Origin: Cytophagaceae bacterium
GTDB lineage: Bacteria; Bacteroidota; Bacteroidia; Cytophagales; Cytophagaceae
Direction of reading: 5' to 3'
Length of the DNA: 64,000 bases
Assembly (NCBI GenBank): GCA_025455005.1
Contig: JALONH010000012.1
Location: 1-64,000, forward strand
The notes under the pieces were generated by a model. The model had not been told where the DNA came from. It saw only the letters and a list, made by a program, of their open reading frames with translations, and searched no databases. Positions within the stretch are counted from its first letter, which is position 1. The number at the start of each line of letters is the position of its first letter. The translations under genes were made by a program, and so were the position numbers. Positions 26,652-36,735 of this stretch are shown piece after piece.

Positions 26652-29147
26652 TTATTTTCTCTTTTTAGTTACCATTTCTTCTTCTGAAGGTAATTGTAAT
26701 GATTTCGCATTTTTAACTTTTTGTTTTAATAATGCTATTTGTAAAACTTCTTCGGCTTGTTCTACAAAGTGAAACTTTAGATTCTTAACGTATTCTTCAC
26801 CGATTTCTTCTATATCTTTTTTATTTTTTGCACTTAAAATAATTTCTTTAATGCCGGAACGCTTAGCTGCTAACACTTTTTCTTTTATACCACCTACCGG
26901 TAATACTTTACCTCTTAATGTTATTTCACCGGTCATGGCTATAGCCGGTTTTATTTTACGTTGAGTAAAGATCGAAGCTAAAGAAGTATACAGTGCAATA
27001 CCTGCTGATGGACCATCTTTAGGTACTGCACCTGCCGGAACATGCACATGTAGATCATAATAATCAAATACTCTATAATCTATCCCTAAGGATTCGACGT
27101 TTGCTTTTAATAAAGATAAGGCTGCAGAGGCGGACTCTTTCATCACATCACCTAGTTGTCCGGAAACGGTTTGTTTTCCCTTACCCTTATTGATGCTTGA
27201 TTCAATTGTTAAAATTTCTCCCCCAAATGGAGTCCATGCTAAACCGGTGACAATTCCGGCTATCTCATTGCTTTCATAAATATCTTTTTCAAAATCTTCT
27301 CCTCCGAGAATTTCCTTAACCAAAAGAGGGGTTATTTTCTTAGGATACTTTTGTTCCATCGCCTTTAGTTTCGCGATGTGGCGGACTAACGCAGCTACTT
27401 TTCTTTCCAGACTACGAACTCCGGATTCACGAGTATAATGATCGATAACTTTAATCAGTGCTTCCTCTGTTATTGAAACATCCTGAACCAACAAACCATG
27501 TTCTTCAATTTGTTTTGGAATTAAATATTTTTTAGCGATTTGTAACTTTTCTTCCAAAGTATAACCGGAAATCTCAATAATTTCCATACGATCTCTTAAA
27601 GCAGGCTGTATGGTATCCAACGCGTTTGAAGTGGCTATAAACAACACTTTAGACAAATCGTATTCAACTTCTACATAATTATCTAAAAAGCTGGTATTTT
27701 GTTCCGGATCCAACACTTCTAATAATGCAGATGACGGATCTCCTCTAAAGTCTCTGCCTACTTTATCAATTTCATCCAAGATAAACACCGGATTAGAAGA
27801 ACTTGCCCGTTTTATACCTTGTATAATCTTACCGGGCATGGCTCCAATGTATGTTTTTCTATGTCCACGTATTTCAGATTCATCGTGCACCCCACCTAGA
27901 GACATTCGAATATATTTACGCTCCAAAGCTTTTGCAATAGATTTACCCAAGGACGTTTTTCCCACACCCGGCGGGCCATACAAGCATAATATAGGCGCCT
28001 TCATATTGTTTTTTAATTTCAATACGGCTAGGTATTCTAAAATGCGTTGTTTTACTTTAGTTAAACCATAATGATCCTCATCCAAAATTTCTTTCGCTCG
28101 AACTAAATCAAAATTATCGACTGTATGTTCACCCCAAGGTAAATCGACCAACGTTTCCAGATAATTGAATGTCACAGGATAATCCGGTGCCATTGGATTG
28201 ATTCGTTGTAACTTTTGTAATTCTTTTTGAAAGTGAAGTTGTACTTTATCCGGCCAATTTTTAAGAGCTGCTTTTTCTTTTAAGCCTTCAAACTCTTTTT
28301 CACTACTGGCATCCCCCAATTCATCATGTAATACTTTGATTTGTTGACGAAGAAAATAATCTCGCTGTTGTTGGTCGATATCGGTATGTACCTTTGTATG
28401 AATTTCTTTTTTCAGTTCTAACATTTGTCTTTCTTTAGACATATGTTGTAAGAGTTTAGTCGCTCTTTCGATACCATCTGTTATGGCAAGTAATTCTTGT
28501 TTTTCTTTTACCTCTACTCGGAGATTCGAGGAAAGATAGTGTGTAAGAAAAGTAAAACTTTCAATATTGTTAAGTGCAAACTGAGCCTCTTGAGGCATCT
28601 CCGGTTGCAATTTTAAAATTGATAATGACGCATCTTTTAACGTCTCAAATAACACGGCTACATTCTCTTCCTGTAATGAATGTAAGAGATCCGGCAAATA
28701 CTCTACAGATGCTTTTAAATAGGGTTTATCTTGTAATAACTCTTTCCAACGGAATCGTTGCTTTCCTTGAATAATGATAGTAGTGTTCCCATCCGGTAAT
28801 ACTAACAAGCGTAAAATCTTAGCTACGGTACCAATCGGGTATAAGTCCTTTAATTCGGGGTCCTCCGCTGTAGCATTTTCTTGAGCGACAACCCCTATAG
28901 TTCTGTCCCCTTGGTAATATTTTTTAACCAGTTTTACAGACTTCTGACGGCTAACCGTGACCGGAATTACCACTCCGGGAAATAAAACGCTATTTCGAAC
29001 CGGTAATAAAGGTAAAACCTCGGGATATTGGTCTGAATTCATTTCCACTTCCTCCTCCGGAGTAATGAGCGGAATCATATCTACTTGGTCCGTATCCAAT
29101 AATTGTAAAATGCTGCTTATTTCGTTTGATTTCTTGTATTTATCCAT
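26652..29147 (-). CDS. lon: ATP-dependent protease Lon
   Basis: From the ATG at 29147 this is an 831-residue LonA protease. The N-terminal LON substrate-binding domain starts at LPLLPVRNSVLFPGVV, followed by the coiled region with RDYFLRQQIKVLHDELGD. The AAA+ module has Walker A YGPPGVGKTSLGKSIA and Walker B FILDEIDKVG, and the catalytic domain has Ser in PKDGPSAGIAL and Lys in PVGGIKEKVLAAKRSG. A longer start at 29180 would add 11 residues. It leads lon-porQ-hslU, so two ATP-dependent protease components flank a secretion gene. Confidence 0.97.
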   Translation of the reverse strand: MDKYKKSNEISSILQLLDTDQVDMIPLITPEEEVEMNSDQYPEVLPLLPVRNSVLFPGVVIPVTVSRQKSVKLVKKYYQGDRTIGVVAQENATAEDPELKDLYPIGTVAKILRLLVLPDGNTTIIIQGKQRFRWKELLQDKPYLKASVEYLPDLLHSLQEENVAVLFETLKDASLSILKLQPEMPQEAQFALNNIESFTFLTHYLSSNLRVEVKEKQELLAITDGIERATKLLQHMSKERQMLELKKEIHTKVHTDIDQQQRDYFLRQQIKVLHDELGDASSEKEFEGLKEKAALKNWPDKVQLHFQKELQKLQRINPMAPDYPVTFNYLETLVDLPWGEHTVDNFDLVRAKEILDEDHYGLTKVKQRILEYLAVLKLKNNMKAPILCLYGPPGVGKTSLGKSIAKALERKYIRMSLGGVHDESEIRGHRKTYIGAMPGKIIQGIKRASSSNPVFILDEIDKVGRDFRGDPSSALLEVLDPEQNTSFLDNYVEVEYDLSKVLFIATSNALDTIQPALRDRMEIIEISGYTLEEKLQIAKKYLIPKQIEEHGLLVQDVSITEEALIKVIDHYTRESGVRSLERKVAALVRHIAKLKAMEQKYPKKITPLLVKEILGGEDFEKDIYESNEIAGIVTGLAWTPFGGEILTIESSINKGKGKQTVSGQLGDVMKESASAALSLLKANVESLGIDYRVFDYYDLHVHVPAGAVPKDGPSAGIALYTSLASIFTQRKIKPAIAMTGEITLRGKVLPVGGIKEKVLAAKRSGIKEIILSAKNKKDIEEIGEEYVKNLKFHFVEQAEEVLQIALLKQKVKNAKSLQLPSEEEMVTKKRK

Positions 29148-29284
29148 GTCGCACAGAGCCTTTTTAAGCCAAAATGTCATTTTTTATTGTATTTTTTGGC
29201 AATTATCAACTATCAATTTATATTTACTATATATTTACAATAGGCATGCCATTCGTTTTTTTTCTACTCCGCCCTACTTTAAGG

Positions 29285-31375
29285 ATGCCATACGCTTCTC
29301 TTTTTAGAGTTTTGTTATGGTTCATTACCTGTTGTTTCCCTATATTTTCTGTATTAGCCCAAAAAAAATCCAAGGATAAGAACGTTAGAGATACGAATAT
29401 AAGTGTTTCCGACACGATAACTGCCAACAAGTCCGAATTTCAAATTGATTTTGTCAATCTTTACAAAATACCTTTTTACTTTAATGCTGCTGAAATTAAT
29501 CAAATTAAGAAATTAGAAACCGACAAGGACTTTCCGGCACTGCAGATAGCTATGGAAAATTATGTGTCTAAGTTTGGTATTCAGAACTTTAGTAGAGATA
29601 TCATTTTATTATGGAAATTAGGTCAGGTATATGAAATAAATAAACAACCGGAAAAAGCTGCTTTCGTTTATCGATTAGCCTTAAAACATATTCGAGGTAA
29701 AGAGATAAAAACAATCCAACAATACTATGATCAATCCAATAAAAATGTTCAGGTAAGTGATTATGTACCTTTACAATATTATTATGAATTAGTAGAATAT
29801 AGAAGAAAAGTAGATACGTTAATTCCTCCTAAAAGTGTATTCTTAAATATGGGGGAACTGGTCAACGACAAACGCTATCCCGACTATGGTCCGACATTAA
29901 ATATTCAAGGCAGCACGTTGATTTTTACAAAGCGTATGCGTGCTTTAACAGCCGACCGTATGAAATTCAGAGAAAATGAAGATCTGTTTTATACAATTAA
30001 TTATGATGGGTTTTGGGATGAAGCCTTACCATTTGCCGGTGTTATCAATTCACAGTGCAACGAAGGGTCTGCAATCATCAGTCGAGATGGTAAAACATTA
30101 TTTTTTGCTCGATGTTTGGTACCGGAATACCGATTCGATTGTCAAGACTGTATGGGGTCTTGTGATATTTATGTCTCCTATATGGATAATGAAGGAAAAT
30201 GGACATTACCGGAAAATTTAGGTTCAAATGTAAATAGCATCAGTTGGGATTCTCATCCTACTTTATCCCATAAAGAAGATACGCTATATTTTGCCTCCGA
30301 CCGTATTGGAGGATTTGGCTTATCCGATATCTGGTATTCTGTTAAACAAATCGATGGAACTTGGTCTACCGCAAAAAACCTAGGGCCTGTTATTAATACC
30401 AGAGGAAATGAAGTAAGCCCATTTTATCATCCGCTTCATCATGTATTATACTTCAGTTCGAATGGGCATTTGGTTAATTTTGGAATTCGAGATACCGCAG
30501 GCATTTATCATACGTATGATATTTATAAAACAAGACGATTACAACAAAAATGGCAAGAGCCATTCAATATTGGTCCTTTAGTGAACGGCAAAGGAGACGA
30601 ATATTATTTCACGATTGACTCTAAAGGTAAAGATTTATTCTATTCAAAGTCCGATGTAGACCGATTAGAAAACTTAGACTTGTTTAGTTTTCCTCTTCCC
30701 ATGGAGGCTCAGGCAACATCTTACACTAAAATCAGAGGATCTTTAAAAGATTCATTAACAGACGACCCATTTAAAGGCGTTGTTTCTATTATTGATTTAA
30801 GTAACGGAATAGAGGTGGCCCCTAAATATATGAGAGAAGATGGAACCTTCGAGTTTGATTTAAATAATGACAATGAATACTTACTGGTTATTCAAGGAGA
30901 AGATTTTTTCAGAATCGAACACCGATTTCAATTAAACAATGATACGACAATAAACTTACGAACAAATTCACTTCGCTATAACAAATGGAAATTTCAGACA
31001 TTAGAATTTGATAATAACAGTTCTGTGATTAAGACAGAAATGGAGGTGGATTTAGACAAAGTGGTGGATTTTCTTGTTGACCATCCGTATATAAAACTTA
31101 AAATATCCGGACATACTGATGGAAGCGGTGATCCGGATGCGAACCTTAAATTATCGCAAGCAAGGGCCGACGCCATTAAAGAATATGTAATGGCAAAAGG
31201 TCAAATATCAGCGGATAGAATTGAAGCCATCGGATATGGTTCTTCTAAACCAATAGTTCCGGAGAATACGGATGCGGATAAAAAAATCAATCGAAGAGTG
31301 GAATTTGAGTTAATTCGACCTAGTCCGGAAGAACTAGAACTATTAAAACAACAGAATACAACTACAGACGAATAA
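29285..31375 (+). CDS. OmpA-family protein with TPR, PD40 propeller and carboxypeptidase-regulatory-like domain (PorE-like)
   Basis: From the ATG at 29285 the protein has 696 residues and a signal peptide ending near SVLAQ; an earlier ATG at 29174 would place a hydrophobic stretch before it. In order come a TPR-like segment (WKLGQVYEINKQPEKAAFVYRLA is one unit), PD40/WD40-like repeats (DTLYFASDRIGGFGLSDIW and similar), a carboxypeptidase-regulatory-like beta domain (KIRGSLKDSLTDDPFKG), and a C-terminal OmpA peptidoglycan-binding domain with ISGHTDGSGDPDANLKLSQ and INRRVEF. This is the architecture of T9SS component PorE, but many Bacteroidota OmpA proteins share it. It is divergent from lon. 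Confidence 0.85.
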   Translation: MPYASLFRVLLWFITCCFPIFSVLAQKKSKDKNVRDTNISVSDTITANKSEFQIDFVNLYKIPFYFNAAEINQIKKLETDKDFPALQIAMENYVSKFGIQNFSRDIILLWKLGQVYEINKQPEKAAFVYRLALKHIRGKEIKTIQQYYDQSNKNVQVSDYVPLQYYYELVEYRRKVDTLIPPKSVFLNMGELVNDKRYPDYGPTLNIQGSTLIFTKRMRALTADRMKFRENEDLFYTINYDGFWDEALPFAGVINSQCNEGSAIISRDGKTLFFARCLVPEYRFDCQDCMGSCDIYVSYMDNEGKWTLPENLGSNVNSISWDSHPTLSHKEDTLYFASDRIGGFGLSDIWYSVKQIDGTWSTAKNLGPVINTRGNEVSPFYHPLHHVLYFSSNGHLVNFGIRDTAGIYHTYDIYKTRRLQQKWQEPFNIGPLVNGKGDEYYFTIDSKGKDLFYSKSDVDRLENLDLFSFPLPMEAQATSYTKIRGSLKDSLTDDPFKGVVSIIDLSNGIEVAPKYMREDGTFEFDLNNDNEYLLVIQGEDFFRIEHRFQLNNDTTINLRTNSLRYNKWKFQTLEFDNNSSVIKTEMEVDLDKVVDFLVDHPYIKLKISGHTDGSGDPDANLKLSQARADAIKEYVMAKGQISADRIEAIGYGSSKPIVPENTDADKKINRRVEFELIRPSPEELELLKQQNTTTDE

Positions 31376-31404
31376 AAAAAGCTATCAAATGATAGCTTTT
31401 TTTA
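31374..31404. terminator. bidirectional terminator after the OmpA-family gene
   Basis: AAAAAGCTATC-AAAT-GATAGCTTTTT starts inside the last codons of the plus-strand gene and has A/T tails on both sides, serving the OmpA-family gene and the LysM gene. Confidence 0.9.
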
Positions 31405-31421
31405 TTTTAATTCTTTCCTAT

Positions 31422-32732
31422 TTATTTCACTACGGGAGGGGGCAACTGGTTGATGATTTTTTGAGCAACCTTTGGCATGTTATCACTTACTATTTGATAT
31501 ACATAACAATTGTTTGAGTTATAATGCACTTTAAACTTATCCCCTGCTATTAGTTTACCGGTAGAATCAAAAATAGAATAATGTACCGTGAACGTACGTT
31601 CATAATTTAACGCAGCCCGGTCTAAGCAATTTTGGTAATTCGTTTTTACTTCAAACTGATTAATAAATACGTAATAATCTACACCATACTTAGTATTAAA
31701 GTAGGTAAAGAAATCAGGATTTTTGACCAGTACTCCAAAGAATTTACCTTGATCCACGGGCACTTCGTATGTAGATGGGCTAGTATTATTTCCGGTAATG
31801 TTTTTTATTATGGAATTCTTTTTCCCGGTCGTAGATCCCGATGTGGGTGGCGTAACTTTTTGTTGTGCCTCCATAGAATTGGGGTTATTTATGGATTGTT
31901 GATAAGCATACGTAACAGAAGAATATATTTTATTTAAATCACTTATGGAATCCTTAACACTTCCTCCTAATAGGTGTATGGTTTCATATCCATGGTATGT
32001 TAAGAGTGTATTTAATCTTCTTCTAAAAACTTCACGGACTTTGGTTCGTTGCATATTAGATTTTGCGGCGATTTCATCGTCTGCATCAGAGAAATACAAA
32101 TAAGGATCAAAAGGTATAACTAGAATTTGTTGACGAGTAGAATCGTAAGCATAAGGGGTTCCAGGGTCATTAAAGGGAGGGGCTAAATCGTTTACCGCAA
32201 TATTAGGTTGAACCGGTGGCTGGGTGGTTGCTGTTGTTACAGCCGGAGTAGGAGTTGGTGTAGGAACTGGAGTAGGAGTTACGGAAGGGGTTGTAGAAGG
32301 TGCTCCATATCCAATTACAATTTCTTGTCCCGCTTTCAAATCCATGTTATTCATTTTTAAGAGTTGCTCAACGGAGATATTATTCTTTTTAGCAATTCCA
32401 TAATACGTATCTCCGGGTTGTACCTTATAGGTGATAGCGTTAGCGGGTCTTCCAGCTCCGGAAGCAGGTTTTGGCATAGCATCTGGATTATAAGGAATAT
32501 GAATTACTTGCCCAACCTTCAACCCATTTTCCAATTCCGGGTTGATTTCAAATAAATCTGTAAGTGGTACTCCGTATTTAGTAGATATTCCATAGATCGT
32601 TTCACCTGGAGAGACCATATATTGAAGGTGTAACTTGCCGTTCAATTTGGTCACCCCAATGGAGTCTTGTATACCTGCCCTACCGGATAAGGAAAGGAAC
32701 AATACGAATAAAAGACCTAGTACATTTTTCAT
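31422..32732 (-). CDS. secreted LysM domain protein
   Basis: This 436-residue exported protein has a signal peptide and two LysM peptidoglycan-binding domains: about 37-80 (MVSPGETIYGISTKYGV) and about 100-141 (KVQPGDTYYGIAKKNNI). A Thr/Pro-rich linker with repeated PTP (about 144-175) follows, then a C-terminal domain of about 250 residues that I do not recognise. No hydrolase motif is visible, so it may be a wall-associated adaptor. It lies six bases after rseP and ends at a terminator. Confidence 0.82.
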   Translation of the reverse strand: MKNVLGLLFVLFLSLSGRAGIQDSIGVTKLNGKLHLQYMVSPGETIYGISTKYGVPLTDLFEINPELENGLKVGQVIHIPYNPDAMPKPASGAGRPANAITYKVQPGDTYYGIAKKNNISVEQLLKMNNMDLKAGQEIVIGYGAPSTTPSVTPTPVPTPTPTPAVTTATTQPPVQPNIAVNDLAPPFNDPGTPYAYDSTRQQILVIPFDPYLYFSDADDEIAAKSNMQRTKVREVFRRRLNTLLTYHGYETIHLLGGSVKDSISDLNKIYSSVTYAYQQSINNPNSMEAQQKVTPPTSGSTTGKKNSIIKNITGNNTSPSTYEVPVDQGKFFGVLVKNPDFFTYFNTKYGVDYYVFINQFEVKTNYQNCLDRAALNYERTFTVHYSIFDSTGKLIAGDKFKVHYNSNNCYVYQIVSDNMPKVAQKIINQLPPPVVK

Positions 32733-32738
32733 AAGATA

Positions 32739-34055
32739 TTAATTGAAGAAATTTTTAAATATATCATTAAACACCGCATATAGCATTAAGGAGAATAATA
32801 ATACCATACCCACTTTTTGTGCCCCTTCCAGGAATTTATCTGAAGGTTTCTTACGAGTAATGATTTCATATAACAGAAACACCACATGCCCTCCATCTAA
32901 GGCCGGAATTGGCAGCAAGTTCATAAACGCTAATATCATGGACAATGTTGCCGTAAACGACCAAAAATGGGCCCAATCCCATTGACCGCCGTATTCTTTA
33001 CCTATAGAAATAAAACTACCTACTGAGTTGGATGGATCTAATTCACCGGTAAACATTTTCGAAAAAGCCTTTACTTGAATAAATACAATGTCAAAAGAAC
33101 TATACGTACCTTTAGCTATAGCTTCTAGAGGTGTATAGGTATGACTATTAAATTTCAACTCTGATTCTATAGCAATTCCTATTCGTCCTTCGTCAGTCAC
33201 AGTACACGTTTTGATCACTGTATCTTTGTCTCTAAGAATGGTTAAGCGAACATCTTCTGTTTTATAAGAGGACAAAGTCGATTTCAGTTCATGCAAATAT
33301 TTTATGGGAGTAGAGTCAACCGCTATTATTTTGTCACCTATTTCTAAACCTGCACGCTGAGCATTAGATGCTTGATCGAATCCGCCGATATGAAAAGGCA
33401 TCGCTAATTCAAAGAAGGATTCTTTTTTTTCTGAAATGATATCCAGTATATTTTTAGGTAACTGAATTGTGGTATCGTTGCCCATGGTACGGGTTACGGT
33501 AATTGTACTTTCGGATTGTAAAATTGCTGTTTTAAATACTTCAGCATAATCCCCTTGTACTAAGATTCCATTAACCGCTTTTATTCGATCACCGGTTTTA
33601 AAACCCAATTGTTTGCCAATCGAAGTAGGTACAACACCATGTTTGTTTATCTCTTCAATTGTTAAATACTTTTCTCCAACAGACCAAAACAATACAGACA
33701 AAATAACAATAGCAGACAGCACATTAAAAATGATTCCACCTAACATCACGAACAATCGTTGAACTGCCGGTTTACTTCTAAATTCCCATGGTTGTGGTTC
33801 TTTGGATAGTGCGGTTGTATCTAATGATTCATCTACCATACCGGAAATTTTTACAAAACCTCCAAATGGTAAAGCACCTATGGAGTATTCTGTCTCTCCT
33901 TTTTTAAAACTGAATATTTTTGGGGGAAAACCGATTGAAAATTTTTCAACCCGCATTCCAAATAATTTAGCAAATAACATATGCCCTAATTCATGTACGC
34001 CGACCAATAAAGACAAGCCCAACACGAATTGAATGATCATTACGATTGTTTCCAT
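32739..34055 (-). CDS. rseP: RseP / site-2 protease family zinc metalloprotease
   Basis: This 438-residue inner-membrane intramembrane protease has the zinc-binding HELGH at 21-25, two PDZ regions in the middle (GFKTGDRIKAVNG and GLEIGDKIIAVDS), and the second metal-site motif NLLPIPALDGGH near the C terminus (about 384-395). RseP cleaves anti-sigma factors and signal peptides in the membrane. It starts two bases after dxr and precedes the LysM gene, an envelope-oriented gene order. Confidence 0.95.
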   Translation of the reverse strand: METIVMIIQFVLGLSLLVGVHELGHMLFAKLFGMRVEKFSIGFPPKIFSFKKGETEYSIGALPFGGFVKISGMVDESLDTTALSKEPQPWEFRSKPAVQRLFVMLGGIIFNVLSAIVILSVLFWSVGEKYLTIEEINKHGVVPTSIGKQLGFKTGDRIKAVNGILVQGDYAEVFKTAILQSESTITVTRTMGNDTTIQLPKNILDIISEKKESFFELAMPFHIGGFDQASNAQRAGLEIGDKIIAVDSTPIKYLHELKSTLSSYKTEDVRLTILRDKDTVIKTCTVTDEGRIGIAIESELKFNSHTYTPLEAIAKGTYSSFDIVFIQVKAFSKMFTGELDPSNSVGSFISIGKEYGGQWDWAHFWSFTATLSMILAFMNLLPIPALDGGHVVFLLYEIITRKKPSDKFLEGAQKVGMVLLFSLMLYAVFNDIFKNFFN

Positions 34056-34057
34056 TT

Positions 34058-35227
34058 TTATACGTTTATTCCTTCTGCAACTTTTCTAGCTTCTTGATCT
34101 GTTTGAATATAATCTTCTAGACTAGGCTTTTCAATATATTTTATTTTGGATATAGTTTCCTCCACAACATAAGGTATTTGAAGAAAGTTTATTTCTTCTT
34201 TTAGAAATTTAGCAACCGCGACTTCATTTGCGGCATTAAGGACGCAAGGTGTATTGCCACCTTTATCCATAGCATAATATGCCAGTTTTAAATTACGGAA
34301 TGTTTCCATATCCGGCGGTTCAAATGTAAAAGACGGGAAACGGGTAAAATCAAATCTTGGATAATCAACCAACCAACGCTCCGGATAAGTTAATGCATAT
34401 TGAATGGGCAAGCGCATATCCGGTAATCCCATCTGAGCTTTTATAGAACCATCTTGAAATTGAACCATTGAATGAATGATGGATTGAGGATGAACGACCA
34501 CATCAATTTGATGGGGCTCTAATCCAAATAACCATTTCGCTTCTATAACCTCTAATCCTTTATTCATCAATGTAGCAGAATCGATGGTAATCTTAGCCCC
34601 CATTGTCCAATTGGGATGTTTAAGAGCTTGAGCTTTGGTTACTTGTTCTAACTCTTTTATGGTTTTGCCTCTAAATGGACCACCGGACGCAGTTAAAATA
34701 ATTTTTTCTATAGGATTCCTAAGCTCGCCGGTTAGACATTGAAATATGGCAGAATGTTCAGAATCTACTGGCAGTATGGCTACATGATGTTCTTTTGCTA
34801 ATGATGTAACTATGTCACCTGCTACAACTAAGGTTTCTTTGTTGGCTAATGCAATATGTTTACCTGCTTTAATAGCTTGAACCGTTGGGATAAGTCCGGC
34901 ATAACCTACTAACGCAGTTACCACGATGTCTATACTATCCATTGTCACTACAGAGGCAAGAGCTGTAGCTCCTGTATACACTTTAATAGGAAACGATTCA
35001 AGTGCATGTTTAACTTTTTCATATGCCAGTTCATTACCTATAACGACTACATTAGGTAAAAATTCTATGGCTTGATGTATCAGTAAGTCGGAATTATTTT
35101 CTGCCGTTAATACTTCTACTTGAATTTTATCTTTGAATCGCCGAACAACTTCTAATGTTTGAGTACCTATAGAACCGGTAGAGCCTAAAATTGCTATATG
35201 TTTAATGGATTCTGTTGACAAAGACAT
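34058..35227 (-). CDS. dxr: 1-deoxy-D-xylulose 5-phosphate reductoisomerase
   Basis: Dxr (389 residues, normal length) makes 2-C-methyl-D-erythritol 4-phosphate in the MEP isoprenoid pathway using NADPH. Visible are the NADPH fold ILGSTGSIGTQTLEV, the ALANKETLVVAG segment, the substrate and metal site LPVDSEHSAIFQCL, and NPIEKIILTASGGPF. It lies 11 bases after the GH3 gene and two before rseP. Confidence 0.97.
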   Translation of the reverse strand: MSLSTESIKHIAILGSTGSIGTQTLEVVRRFKDKIQVEVLTAENNSDLLIHQAIEFLPNVVVIGNELAYEKVKHALESFPIKVYTGATALASVVTMDSIDIVVTALVGYAGLIPTVQAIKAGKHIALANKETLVVAGDIVTSLAKEHHVAILPVDSEHSAIFQCLTGELRNPIEKIILTASGGPFRGKTIKELEQVTKAQALKHPNWTMGAKITIDSATLMNKGLEVIEAKWLFGLEPHQIDVVVHPQSIIHSMVQFQDGSIKAQMGLPDMRLPIQYALTYPERWLVDYPRFDFTRFPSFTFEPPDMETFRNLKLAYYAMDKGGNTPCVLNAANEVAVAKFLKEEINFLQIPYVVEETISKIKYIEKPSLEDYIQTDQEARKVAEGINV

Positions 35228-35238
35228 GTATGGTGAAC

Positions 35239-36735
35239 TTAACTTCTAAATTTAATCAATTCTTCTGCAATTTTTCTGTCATTGGATAATCGGGGGACTT
35301 TATTTTGCCCACCTAATTTACCTATTGAATGCATATATGCTTGAAAGCCTTGATTTCGAATTGGTATAATTTTTAATGTGGATATTATTTTACCTACGAT
35401 TAAATCATTGTAATAAATATTTAAACGACACATGATAGCATTAAGTGTATTTTCGAATTGAGAAAGGGAATTCGGATGGGAATCAAATTCGATATACCAT
35501 TCATGACAAGGCAATCCGGAAAGGGGAGCCACCATAGGGGCTACGGTATATTCCGTTACTTTTACCTCTGGATGTAATTGTAAGGCTTCAACCAATGCTT
35601 TATCGACTTCTTCGGCTATTACGTGTTCCCCAAAAGCAGATATATATTGGCTTACTCTACCGGTGACCACTATACGATAGGGACGAAGGGAAACAAATTT
35701 TATTGTATCTCCTATAGAGTAAGACCACAGACCTGCATTGGTAGACAAGACAATAGCATAGTTTTTATTGAGTTCAACTTGTTGGATAGTTAACCGAGTC
35801 GCGTTCGGTTTGTTATATTCTTCCATAGGTATAAACTCATAAAATATACCTTGATTAAGCAATAATAAAAGCCCCTCGGATGAGGGTAAATCCTGAAACG
35901 CAATAAACCCTTCAGATGCGGGATAGGTTTCAATACTATCTACCCCCCCTCCTATTGTATCAAATAGTTTTTTGCGATACGGTGCCATATTAACACCACC
36001 ATAAACCAACAATGAAAAATTCGGGAAAACCTCCTTCACAGATTTTCCGGTTCTTTGAACAATCCGATCAAAATACATCTGAACCCAGGGAGGTATACCA
36101 CTGATTAATCCCATCGAATGTTGGACTGTTTCATCTACAATAGCCTCTACTTTTTCCTCCCAGTCTTCTATACAGTTGATCGAATAACTTGGTAATTGAT
36201 TTGATTTTAAATAGGAAGGTATGTGGTGATTCACGATACCGGACAATCTTCCGGTGGGTACACCCTTTACTCCAGAAAGAGTAGGACTTCCGGATAAGAA
36301 CATTAATTTATGATCTAAAAAAGATGCATTACCGGTGTGGTAAATATAATTTAACAATGCATTGCGGGCAGCGGATATATGGAACGGTATAGATTCTTTT
36401 GAAATGGGAATAAATTTGATTCCGGCTGTGGTACCGGAAGTTTTAGCTAAATAGGCCGGTTTATTGGGCCATAGAATATTCGGTTTGCCTGATTTAATTT
36501 CATTGATATAAGGAATTAAATCTTCATATGTAGATACAGGCACTGCTTTTTGAAACTCTTCGTAGGTTCTTATTTGACTAAAGTTATGCGCTTTACCAAA
36601 AGCCGTATCTCTGGCATATTGTATTAAATAACGGAACCATTTCTGTTGAATGGTTTCAGAGTCAGATATCCATTTTTGTTGTTGGTAGACAACATATGAA
36701 GCAACTGGTTTACTGATTAAAGAGGCGATTCCCAT
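35239..36735 (-). CDS. GH3 auxin-responsive-promoter family protein
   Basis: This 498-residue protein belongs to the GH3 branch of adenylate-forming enzymes, known in plants for conjugating acyl acids to amino acids and widespread but uncharacterised in Bacteroidota. The ATP-binding loop AKTSGTTAGIKFIP is at about 103-116; the YPASEGFIAFQ segment lies near 262-272 and VTGRVSQYISAFGEHV near 357-372. It is cytoplasmic with no signal peptide. It is the first gene of the GH3-dxr-rseP-LysM run. An envelope or lipid role is only an inference from context. Confidence 0.88.
   Translation of the reverse strand: MGIASLISKPVASYVVYQQQKWISDSETIQQKWFRYLIQYARDTAFGKAHNFSQIRTYEEFQKAVPVSTYEDLIPYINEIKSGKPNILWPNKPAYLAKTSGTTAGIKFIPISKESIPFHISAARNALLNYIYHTGNASFLDHKLMFLSGSPTLSGVKGVPTGRLSGIVNHHIPSYLKSNQLPSYSINCIEDWEEKVEAIVDETVQHSMGLISGIPPWVQMYFDRIVQRTGKSVKEVFPNFSLLVYGGVNMAPYRKKLFDTIGGGVDSIETYPASEGFIAFQDLPSSEGLLLLLNQGIFYEFIPMEEYNKPNATRLTIQQVELNKNYAIVLSTNAGLWSYSIGDTIKFVSLRPYRIVVTGRVSQYISAFGEHVIAEEVDKALVEALQLHPEVKVTEYTVAPMVAPLSGLPCHEWYIEFDSHPNSLSQFENTLNAIMCRLNIYYNDLIVGKIISTLKIIPIRNQGFQAYMHSIGKLGGQNKVPRLSNDRKIAEELIKFRS

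Noticed and set aside
29174-29284. 37-residue N-terminal extension of the OmpA-family protein
   Set aside because: The extra residues form a hydrophobic, aromatic stretch ahead of an already complete signal peptide.
28957-29307. 116-residue plus-strand open frame over the lon 5' end
   Set aside because: It is antisense to the conserved Lon N-terminal domain and overlaps the start of the OmpA-family gene in another frame.
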